A DNA stretch of 26,650 nt. Source: a virus. The DNA is taken from positions 1 through 26,650 of IMG/VR virus record IMGVR_UViG_3300030385_001328; one strand, given 5' to 3'. Made by a program: the position numbers and the translations under genes. The notes under the pieces are model-generated. The model saw only the letters and a list, made by a program, of their open reading frames with translations, was not told the DNA's origin and did not search any database. The first letter of the stretch is position 1. Each line of letters opens with the position of its first letter. Positions 17,247 through 22,433 of the stretch are shown here, piece after piece.

Positions 17247-17247
17247 A

Positions 17248-17997
17248 TTGCAATTTCGCCCAAGATTAACACGGAGCGAATATGATATTATAAGAACACA
17301 CCGCAGCGCTAAAAATGTGGGAATTATCGGAGACACTCACGAGCCGTTTTGCGTAGCGGGCTATCGCGAATTCTGCTATGATTTATTTGATCGTTTTGCT
17401 TGCACGGAAATCATTCACATCGGAGACGAGGTGGATAACCACGCGCTAAGCTATCACGAAAACGCAGAAGGTAGTTTAGATGCTTTGCGTGAAGCAGAAC
17501 TGGCGCAAGCTGCGATGGATAAATGGTATAGAACTTTTCCAGATGTGCGCGTATGTGTTGGCAATCATTCGGCTTTGCCATTCCGTAAGGCGACAACGCA
17601 CGGGATTCCTAAGCGTTTTTTAAAAAGCTATGAACAAATCTGGAAAGCACCAAAGGGCTGGACTTGGGCTATGCAATACGAAATTGATGGGGTGCTTTAT
17701 GAACACGGCACGGGGAGCAGTGGTATAAATGGCGCAAGAAATAGAGCAATCGCCAACCGCCAAAGCACTGTGATTGGACACTTGCATTCCGCTGGGGGAA
17801 TAAGTTATATGGCCAGCCGCAATGATATTATCTTTGGATTAAATGTAGGATGCGGCTTTGATGTTAGTAGTTACGCTGCAAGCTATGGAAGGCACTTCCC
17901 ACGCAAGCCAACGATCGGAGCTGGGGTGGTTTTAGATAGTGGAAAAATTGGCTTATTTGTGCCAATGAATTTAGGAAGTAAAATTTTAAGAAAATAG
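17248..17997 (+). CDS. Calcineurin-like metallophosphoesterase
   Basis: From TTG 17248 the product is 249 residues. All metal-binding motifs of the family are present: GDTHEPF (D29, H31), HIGDEVDNH (D60, D63), GNHS (N106, H107), a His in YEHGTG (H153) and GHLH (H178, H180). It should be a two-metal phosphoesterase acting on a nucleotide, phosphoprotein or DNA end; the substrate cannot be read from sequence. No in-frame ATG lies near the domain start. ATG 17161 would add 29 residues of overlap with the holin gene, so TTG two bases after the upstream stop is preferred. It is the last gene before a strong terminator. Confidence 0.88.
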   Translation: MQFRPRLTRSEYDIIRTHRSAKNVGIIGDTHEPFCVAGYREFCYDLFDRFACTEIIHIGDEVDNHALSYHENAEGSLDALREAELAQAAMDKWYRTFPDVRVCVGNHSALPFRKATTHGIPKRFLKSYEQIWKAPKGWTWAMQYEIDGVLYEHGTGSSGINGARNRAIANRQSTVIGHLHSAGGISYMASRNDIIFGLNVGCGFDVSSYAASYGRHFPRKPTIGAGVVLDSGKIGLFVPMNLGSKILRK

Positions 17998-18109
17998 TGT
18001 TTAAAAAATAATCCTTTTATTTGCTTTGTGTTTGGAATGGTTTGTTATTTTAGCGCACTTGTTTTTAGTTAATAATAAATAGAAGAATCTTGTTTTCTTT
18101 GTTTTGTTG

Positions 18110-18152
18110 AAAACCCTAGCTTTGCGGGCTACCCGTTTAGCTGGGGTTTTTT
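18110..18152 (+). terminator. Strong intrinsic terminator closing the late block
   Basis: AAAACCCTAGCT (18110-18121) pairs with AGCTGGGGTTTT (18139-18150) over 12 bp with one G-T pair. The loop contains a second stem, CGGG-CTA-CCCG (18125-18135). Six T (18147-18152) complete the 3' arm. The A-run on the 5' side would give weaker termination in the other direction. Confidence 0.85.
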
Positions 18153-18225
18153 CAGTTGGCACAGCACCCCCGCTAAAAATCGCCGAAATATTGCCCTTAT
18201 TTTTATGCTAATTGCAAAAAAAAAC

Positions 18226-18243
18226 GCTTTTAACCTAGTAAAA
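18226..18243 (+). repeat. 18-bp operator-like element, copy 2
   Basis: GCTTTTAACCTAGTAAAA matches the reverse complement of 6167-6184 exactly. It is 75 bases upstream of the first early gene. The interrupted palindrome TTTTA...TAAAA suggests binding of a dimeric regulator or an origin-binding protein. Confidence 0.6.
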
Positions 18244-18318
18244 AAAGTTAATAAAGTGTAGCTATTAACATTGTTTTGCGTATTATTGCAGTATTATTAA
18301 TCAATTAAAACAAAGAAA

Positions 18319-18693
18319 ATGAAAGCAACAAAACAAACAGCAAGCGGAACATCTTTTCACGGTGTTACAATCAAAACAAGGCCAATAGATTTAATCAGTT
18401 TGGCAAACAAATTAGGAGCAGAATATTACGATTCTAATGATGGCAATGATAAATGTAATTTCGATTTTGAATTTGAAACTTCAAAAGGAGATGTTTTTAC
18501 TATTTACGATTGGAAGAAATACCGCGTTTTAGAAGAAGATGAAAAAGTTATTTTTAACATTGGGGCAGCTGATCGTAGTATTTCGCAAACCGCTGCGCAG
18601 GAATTAAAATTAACTATAATAGAAACCGAAAAAAAATCAAAATTCAAACAAGCGGGAGAAAGCGCGGGTTTTGATATGCGCGGAATAAACTAA
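18319..18693 (+). CDS. Hypothetical early protein sharing a C-terminal motif with the gene at 19188
   Basis: The 124-residue product is acidic in its middle (YYDSNDGNDKCNFDFEFETSKGDVFTIYDWKKY), likely beta-rich, then has FNIGAADRSISQTAAQELKLTIIE. The last part, AAQELKLTIIE, recurs as AARELKLTIIE in the protein at 19188-19448, and the DNA encoding it is nearly identical (31 of 32 bases). Function is unknown; small early proteins often modify host processes. The leader AACAAAGAAA before the ATG is shared with the 19188 gene. Confidence 0.75.
   Translation: MKATKQTASGTSFHGVTIKTRPIDLISLANKLGAEYYDSNDGNDKCNFDFEFETSKGDVFTIYDWKKYRVLEEDEKVIFNIGAADRSISQTAAQELKLTIIETEKKSKFKQAGESAGFDMRGIN
18592..18623 (+). 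repeat. 32-bp intragenic repeat, copy 1
   Basis: This starts GCTGCGCAGGAATTAAAATT and differs from 19353-19384 at one position. It encodes AAQELKLTIIE. The flanking DNA is not similar between the two genes, so the repeat has sharp borders. Confidence 0.75.
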
Positions 18694-18700
18694 AAACAAT

Positions 18701-18745
18701 AACGGCAAAAGCCCCAGCCAACTAATAAGGGCAAACAAAACAATG
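18701..18745 (+). repeat. Start-associated leader repeat, copy 1
   Basis: This 45-base unit runs from AACGGCAAAAGCCCCAGCC through AACTAATAAGGGC to the ATG of the next gene (18743-18745). It is identical to 19457-19501 and differs by one base from 19694-19738. GGC-AAAA-GCC can form a small hairpin, and GCCC could instead pair with the later GGGC. It begins just after the stop of the upstream gene. Confidence 0.85.
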
Positions 18746-19147
18746 GAACTAGCAACAAAACAACAACTTGACAGAATTAATACAGCAAGCGCCAGCAAGG
18801 GCTACATCAAGCGTCGCGGGCTTTTAAGCTTACAACAGCAGATGCAAGATTGCATTTCAACTTGCGAATGTGAGGGGGAAAATTCAAGCAATACGGAAAT
18901 CGGTTGCTCTTGGACTTATGGTGACCAGCTTGCTTACATTGTGGACAAGCTATATTTTAAATTATTTCCTAAAACCAAACCTTATGAAGTAGGAGTTGAG
19001 GTGAAAGAAAATCCAAGCAAATCAGAAAAATTAACTTGGGTGGAATACAAAGTAGAAGCAGCATCAGAACAAGAAGCAAGAAGAAAAGCATCTGATTTAT
19101 GTGGTGAGGAATTTGGACATAATCCTTGGACAACTGAAATAATATAA
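18743..19147 (+). CDS. Hypothetical early protein behind leader repeat 1
   Basis: The 134-residue product starts MELATKQQLDRINTASASKG, a helical segment, followed by a Cys-containing part (DCISTCECEGENSS) and a C-terminal half with KLTWVEYKVEAASEQEARRKASDLCGEEFG, which looks like a small alpha-beta domain. I recognise no family. The ATG is the last codon of a 45-base leader repeat, which fixes the start. Four cysteines in the middle (DC, TC, EC, GC) could bind metal, but spacing is not classical. Confidence 0.75.
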   Translation: MELATKQQLDRINTASASKGYIKRRGLLSLQQQMQDCISTCECEGENSSNTEIGCSWTYGDQLAYIVDKLYFKLFPKTKPYEVGVEVKENPSKSEKLTWVEYKVEAASEQEARRKASDLCGEEFGHNPWTTEII

Positions 19148-19153
19148 CAATCA

Positions 19154-19171
19154 GGGGGGCGAAAGCCCCCC
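19154..19171 (+). promoter_or_regulatory. GNRA-loop hairpin, divergent form of the leader repeat
   Basis: GGGGGGC-GAAA-GCCCCCC is a perfect 7-bp stem closed by a GAAA tetraloop, seven bases after the upstream stop and 16 bases before ATG 19188. GGC-GAAA-GCCCC and the later ACTAA align with GGC-AAAA-GCCCC and ACTAA of the 45-base repeats, so it is probably a diverged member of the same leader family. Confidence 0.7.
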
Positions 19172-19187
19172 ACTAAAAACAAAGAAA

Positions 19188-19448
19188 ATGACAAGATTTG
19201 CAAAGCACACACAAAATTTAAAACGAGAAGGAAACTTTATTATTTCCTATTCTACAAAAGTAGCTGAAATAATTGGCAGCGAATTACACAAATTGGATTG
19301 GAATGTAGATGGCAAAACAAGCAGCCCGACAACTACTAGGCATATTAACTATGCTGCGCGGGAATTAAAATTAACTATAATAGAGCCAAAATTAGCTACT
19401 GATTATGGCTGTGAATACGGGGATATAAATGGATACCCAAATTTATAA
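19188..19448 (+). CDS. Hypothetical early protein with HINYAARELKL motif
   Basis: The 86-residue product has a strand-rich N-terminal half (GNFIISYSTKVAEIIGSEL), then SSPTTTRHINYAARELKLTIIE. Small proteins with a T-T-x-H-I-N-Y-A-x-E-L motif are, as I recall, widespread in marine phages without known function. The C-terminal motif is shared with the gene at 18319. The start follows a stable hairpin and an A-rich leader. Confidence 0.75.
   Translation: MTRFAKHTQNLKREGNFIISYSTKVAEIIGSELHKLDWNVDGKTSSPTTTRHINYAARELKLTIIEPKLATDYGCEYGDINGYPNL
19353..19384 (+). repeat. 32-bp intragenic repeat, copy 2
   Basis: This matches 18592-18623 at 31 of 32 positions (A to G at base 8). It encodes AARELKLTIIE in the same reading frame as copy 1. 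Confidence 0.75.
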
Positions 19449-19456
19449 AAACAACT

Positions 19457-19501
19457 AACGGCAAAAGCCCCAGCCAACTAATAAGGGCAAACAAAACAAT
19501 G
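19457..19501 (+). repeat. Start-associated leader repeat, copy 2
   Basis: This 45-base copy is identical to 18701-18745 and ends in the ATG of the next gene (19499-19501). It begins nine bases after the upstream stop codon. Confidence 0.85.
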
Positions 19502-19687
19502 GGAACACTACAAGAACAAAGAACACTGCTAAGAATTAAAGATTTAAAATCAGCTGCAACACTTGATGCAGAAGAAACAGCCAAAGAAAAAAAGCGTGAA
19601 GAAATGAAAAAAGCGCTGCAAGTATTACAGAAACTAGCGATGGATAAAAACTTTCAGGGCTGGATAAATAAAATAGCAAATAAATAA
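19499..19687 (+). CDS. Small charged helical protein behind leader repeat 2
   Basis: The 62-residue product is almost entirely helical and highly charged (ETAKEKKREEMKKALQVLQKLAMDK), ending NFQGWINKIANK. It could be a coiled-coil partner protein. I recognise no family. The start codon is fixed by the leader repeat, and the stop is six bases before the next repeat copy. Confidence 0.68.
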   Translation: MGTLQEQRTLLRIKDLKSAATLDAEETAKEKKREEMKKALQVLQKLAMDKNFQGWINKIANK

Positions 19688-19693
19688 AACAAT

Positions 19694-19738
19694 AACGGCA
19701 AAAGCCCCAGCCAACTAATAAGGGCAAACAAAATAATG
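19694..19738 (+). repeat. Start-associated leader repeat, copy 3
   Basis: This 45-base copy differs from copies 1 and 2 at one base (T for C three bases before the ATG). It ends in the ATG of the next gene (19736-19738). Confidence 0.85.
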
Positions 19739-19924
19739 ATTGAACACTCAATGCCAAGCAACTTAGCAAACAAAAAAACCACGACGGAATTCCTAAACGA
19801 TCTAAGAGAAAGCGGAATAACTAATATGTGGGGCGCGGGTAAATACATAGAAAATGAATTCGGAGTTAGCAAAAACCAAGCAAAAGAAATATTACTGAGC
19901 TGGATGAAGAACTTTAAAAAATAA
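19736..19924 (+). CDS. Small helical protein behind leader repeat 3
   Basis: The 62-residue product contains TTEFLNDLRESGITNMWGAG, then KYIENEFGVSKNQAKEILLSWM. This pattern (FLxDLRESGxTNM...G...L..W) occurs in many small phage proteins of unknown function and looks like a compact three-helix or helix-turn-helix fold. DNA binding is possible but not shown. The ATG is the end of leader repeat 3. Confidence 0.72.
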   Translation: MIEHSMPSNLANKKTTTEFLNDLRESGITNMWGAGKYIENEFGVSKNQAKEILLSWMKNFKK

Positions 19925-19929
19925 ATAAA

Positions 19930-20241
19930 ATGGAAATGACTATACAAAGCACGCGCGTATTTACTGCGCTCAATGATTTAGCAACTAAATGGGAACGCGA
20001 TTTAGAGCAGCTAAAAAAACGGGAAAAGGAACTTAAAAAAAAGGACGATCAGCTTACAAGCTTGGCTGTTTCAATGGTGGCCGATAATACCTTAGAGCAT
20101 ATCATAGCCATACGGCAAGCCATAAGCGATTTACAACGCTTAGATGAACACGAAAAAACAATAACGAACAAACTGCTTGAAACTATGTTAAATCAAACCA
20201 ATTCTATTAACTTTAAAAAACCAAAAAAAGATGATAATTAA
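19930..20241 (+). CDS. Coiled-coil protein upstream of the SSB-like gene
   Basis: The 103-residue product has a long heptad-like region (WERDLEQLKKREKELKKKDDQ), then another helix (EHIIAIRQAISDLQRLDEHEKTITNKLLETML), and a basic end KKPKKDD. It should be an elongated helical protein, perhaps an oligomeric partner in replication. No named family is recognised. Its 3' end overlaps the SSB-like gene by 11 bases, suggesting coupled expression. Confidence 0.7.
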   Translation: MEMTIQSTRVFTALNDLATKWERDLEQLKKREKELKKKDDQLTSLAVSMVADNTLEHIIAIRQAISDLQRLDEHEKTITNKLLETMLNQTNSINFKKPKKDDN

Positions 20242-20707
20242 AACCAGCAAAGTAGTAAGCGTGCAATTCCTTAAAACTTGGGAAAGCCGCAAAGGAGATA
20301 CATTTTACGCACACCAAATCCAAATGGAAAACGGGGATTGCGGGGAATATTCCAGCAAAACAGAACAGCAAACCAAGTTTGTTGAAGGAGAACAAACGGA
20401 ATACGAATACCATCCGCACGACAGCTTCCCAAAAATAAAGCCGCACTATGCGCGGCCGCAATTTACGGGCAATGCTATGCAGAACGAAAATACAATGATT
20501 CCAAGCGTAGCAATAAAAGCAAGCGCTGTATTTAATGCGGGGCGTAGCGCCACTGCGCAGCAAGTTGTAAAAGACGCAAGAGTTTTTGCCGCTTTTATTA
20601 ACGAACAGCCAGCCGAAACCGCACCGCCAGCTAAAACCATTGCACAGTTAAAAAAAGATGATAGCCCTGAAATTGTAATTACGGATTCCGAAGACTCCCC
20701 TTTTTAA
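20231..20707 (+). CDS. Putative single-stranded DNA-binding protein
   Basis: The 158-residue product has the outline of an SSB. It has an N-terminal beta-rich region of about 65 residues (KVVSVQFLKTWESRKGDTFY, then IQMENGDCGEYSSKTEQQ), which could be a compact OB fold. A low-complexity linker with many Ala, Pro and Gln follows, and the acidic tail ends DSEDSPF, like the DxPF tip that SSBs use to recruit replication proteins. The next gene is a DnaA-like DNA-binding protein. The call rests on the tail and context, not on a clear family match. Confidence 0.6.
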   Translation: MIIKTSKVVSVQFLKTWESRKGDTFYAHQIQMENGDCGEYSSKTEQQTKFVEGEQTEYEYHPHDSFPKIKPHYARPQFTGNAMQNENTMIPSVAIKASAVFNAGRSATAQQVVKDARVFAAFINEQPAETAPPAKTIAQLKKDDSPEIVITDSEDSPF

Positions 20708-21097
20708 ATGGAAAACACTATACTAAAAGCGAAGCTTATTTTAGCGCAGATGTTTGGTATTGGTGTATCGCACTTTGCAAAACATAAAAGCCGAAAAAAA
20801 AATGTTATTGAAGCACGCAGATTTTTGATTTATTTTTTGCGTAAGGAATTGAAAATAACTTTTGTGGAAATTTGCAAATACATTCCCGCACTAACAAACC
20901 ACGCCACAGCAATACACCACTATAAAAGGATGAAGGAGCTGCAAACAGTTGAAGCGCCAATCCAACGCAAATACGAGGAATTTAAGAACACCCTTTTAAG
21001 TGATGAAACGCTATCTATCCAGCGTGAAATAATTGGCTTGGCAAATATGCGCACCCACTTATCCACACAAATAAACCAACTAAAAAAACTGTTATGA
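20708..21097 (+). CDS. DnaA domain IV-like DNA-binding protein
   Basis: The 129-residue product carries a region (about 28-80) like the C-terminal DNA-binding domain of DnaA: SRKKNVIEARRFLIYFLRKE, then TFVEICKYIP and the signature-like NHATAIHHYKRMKEL (compare DHTTVLHA in bacterial DnaA). It lacks the AAA+ ATPase domain. It may bind DnaA boxes to open the phage origin or titrate host sites. A perfect DnaA box lies in its own 3' end. The start directly abuts the SSB-like stop, and the stop overlaps the next ATG. Confidence 0.75.
   Translation: MENTILKAKLILAQMFGIGVSHFAKHKSRKKNVIEARRFLIYFLRKELKITFVEICKYIPALTNHATAIHHYKRMKELQTVEAPIQRKYEEFKNTLLSDETLSIQREIIGLANMRTHLSTQINQLKKLL
21059..21067 (+). other. 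Consensus DnaA box inside the DnaA-like gene
   Basis: TTATCCACA is a perfect match to the bacterial DnaA box. It lies in codons for H-L-S-T of the DnaA domain IV-like protein, near its 3' end. It is the only perfect copy I noticed by eye. It may mark part of a replication origin. Confidence 0.5.
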
Positions 21098-21369
21098 AAT
21101 TACAAATTACAAGTTTCAAGAATACGCCTAGCAAATACGGGGGATTTTTTTACTATGTATTTTTTAAGGACGATGCTGGCAAAAATTACAAAAGCTGCAT
21201 CTATCCAAATTGTAGGAACTTTAATAAGTGGCGCAGTGTTTTAAAACGCGGTGCTGTCTTGGATAATTTAATACTAAAAAGTGCGGGCTTAGTTGATGCC
21301 GATAGCAATTTTACTTTTTTAGGTATTAAGCAAAGCAAGCCAAAACCGCACCAGCCAAAACTATTTTGA
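21094..21369 (+). CDS. Small beta-rich hypothetical protein in the replication cluster
   Basis: The 91-residue product is beta-rich (KYGGFFYYVFFKDDAGKNY), then SCIYPNCRNFNKWRSVLKRG and a lysine/proline tail. The layout of short strands with a glycine turn is compatible with a small OB-like fold, so a nucleic-acid role is possible. The two cysteines in SCIYPNC do not form a standard zinc site. It is coupled by ATGA overlap to the DnaA-like gene. Confidence 0.68.
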   Translation: MKLQITSFKNTPSKYGGFFYYVFFKDDAGKNYKSCIYPNCRNFNKWRSVLKRGAVLDNLILKSAGLVDADSNFTFLGIKQSKPKPHQPKLF

Positions 21370-21370
21370 T

Positions 21371-21643
21371 ATGAAATTATTTGAAGATGATTTTGGTATT
21401 GATACCAGCGCACCAGATGCAACTGAAATAACTACAACGATTCTTTATTTTAGCAAAGAAGAAATGAAACTATTTAAACAGCTTTGCAAAAAAGGAATGC
21501 AAAAGGAAATGCTAAATTTAAGCACTGCAAATATATCCGATTTTTTATTACTAATATTAAAACAAAAATATGAGAATTTACAAATTAAAGAAACACCTGA
21601 CAGCAAGCCAATCAGCGAAACTCAAGGGAACTTTTTTGGATGA
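21371..21643 (+). CDS. Small hypothetical protein overlapping the TET/JBP gene
   Basis: The 90-residue product has an acidic N-terminus (LFEDDFGIDTSAPD), a helical middle (FSKEEMKLFKQLCKKGMQK, then ANISDFLLLILKQKYENL) and a polar tail. I recognise no family. The helical middle looks like a ribbon-helix-helix or small DNA-associated domain, but no motif decides it. Its last 74 bases overlap the dioxygenase gene in another frame, an unusually long overlap, suggesting that the two are linked. Confidence 0.65.
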   Translation: MKLFEDDFGIDTSAPDATEITTTILYFSKEEMKLFKQLCKKGMQKEMLNLSTANISDFLLLILKQKYENLQIKETPDSKPISETQGNFFG

Positions 21644-22433
21644 TAATAGTTATGATTTTATAATAGATCACGATGCTGATGGGTTTGATTTATACGGGAA
21701 TTTATTATTTAGATTTCGCAAAGGTGCTTTGCCTTATAATGTATTAAAGAACGGATATGATAGTTTTAAGGACAGCATAGAACTGACTGAGGGGCGCGGT
21801 ATAGCCAGCGGGAGCAGCCACAAAAGAATCTTAAAAGATGGAACAGTAAGTAAAATAACTGTGGGAAATAAAGTGCTAAGCGGGAATGTAGGTTTTATGG
21901 ATAGAAATTCAATGATACATTATTGCCGAAAAACCGCCTTTGCACGCAGATATTTTGATAAGTTTAAAGCTGGAATTCCTTTTGTAGAATTTATAGATAA
22001 AAAATATCAAGAACTTTGCCCCGCTTTTTATAAAAAACAAAAGGCCATTGCAGCTGGCACAAATAGAAACTATGTAATAGGAGACACCAGCTTTACAACC
22101 ATAACAGTAAACAAGAATTTTAGAACTGCGGTGCATAAGGACAGCGGTGATTTTGGTGAGGGATTTGGAAACCTTATTGTCTATCGCGAGGGGGATGTAA
22201 AGGGTGGCCTTTTTGTTTTGCCAGAATATAGGGTGGCCGTAGATATGCAGAACTGCGATATTCTTTTTGTTGATGTGCATAAATGGCACGGCAATACTGA
22301 AATCATTACCAGCTTGCAAAGCTTCCGCGTCGCTTTTGTTTTATATTATCGGGAATATATGTATAAATGCAAGCAACCGCGTGAAGAATTGCAAAGTGTA
22401 AAAATTAACAAAACTGGATATCTAACATTATGA
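21570..22433 (+). CDS. TET/JBP-family 2-oxoglutarate/Fe(II) DNA dioxygenase
   Basis: This enzyme should oxidise the methyl group of a 5-methylpyrimidine in DNA (5-methylcytosine or thymine) to hydroxymethyl, using Fe(II) and 2-oxoglutarate. The 287-residue product shows the TET/JBP pattern: an N-terminal FRKGALP and GRGIASG (75-81), then the iron-binding HxD in AVHKDSGD (H189, D191), the strand GGLFVLPEYRV, the distal His in DVHKWHGNT (H240), and the 2-oxoglutarate-binding Arg in SFRVAFVLYY (R253). Its stop overlaps the glycosyltransferase start (ATGA). ATG 21570 lies inside the upstream gene; no later ATG precedes the conserved core. Confidence 0.9.
   Translation: MRIYKLKKHLTASQSAKLKGTFLDDNSYDFIIDHDADGFDLYGNLLFRFRKGALPYNVLKNGYDSFKDSIELTEGRGIASGSSHKRILKDGTVSKITVGNKVLSGNVGFMDRNSMIHYCRKTAFARRYFDKFKAGIPFVEFIDKKYQELCPAFYKKQKAIAAGTNRNYVIGDTSFTTITVNKNFRTAVHKDSGDFGEGFGNLIVYREGDVKGGLFVLPEYRVAVDMQNCDILFVDVHKWHGNTEIITSLQSFRVAFVLYYREYMYKCKQPREELQSVKINKTGYLTL

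Larger units (their letters stand above)
17998..18318. other. Non-coding region between late and early blocks
   Basis: These 321 bases hold no convincing gene. In order they contain an AT-rich stretch with several TTTG words, an intrinsic terminator (18110-18152), an 18-bp operator-like element (18226-18243), a near-consensus -7 word TATTATTG (18281-18288), and an A-rich leader before ATG 18319. Early promoter and control functions are likely here. Confidence 0.6.

Noticed and set aside
17143-17247. Upstream starts (TTG 17143, ATG 17161) for the metallophosphoesterase
   Set aside because: The added residues overlap the holin-like gene and look like frame-shadow sequence. The domain needs no such extension.
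18940-18948. DnaA box-like TGTGGACAA
   Set aside because: It has one mismatch to the consensus, lies in an unrelated gene, and other one-mismatch words occur at 16292 and near 17432, so chance is likely.
18701-19738. Possible CRISPR array from three near-identical repeats
   Set aside because: The repeats are 45 bases, separated by whole genes of different lengths, and each ends in a start codon. There are no regular spacers and no cas genes.
20708-21097. Full-length DnaA replication initiator
   Set aside because: Only the domain IV-like DNA-binding part is present; no Walker motifs or AAA+ region are visible in 129 residues.
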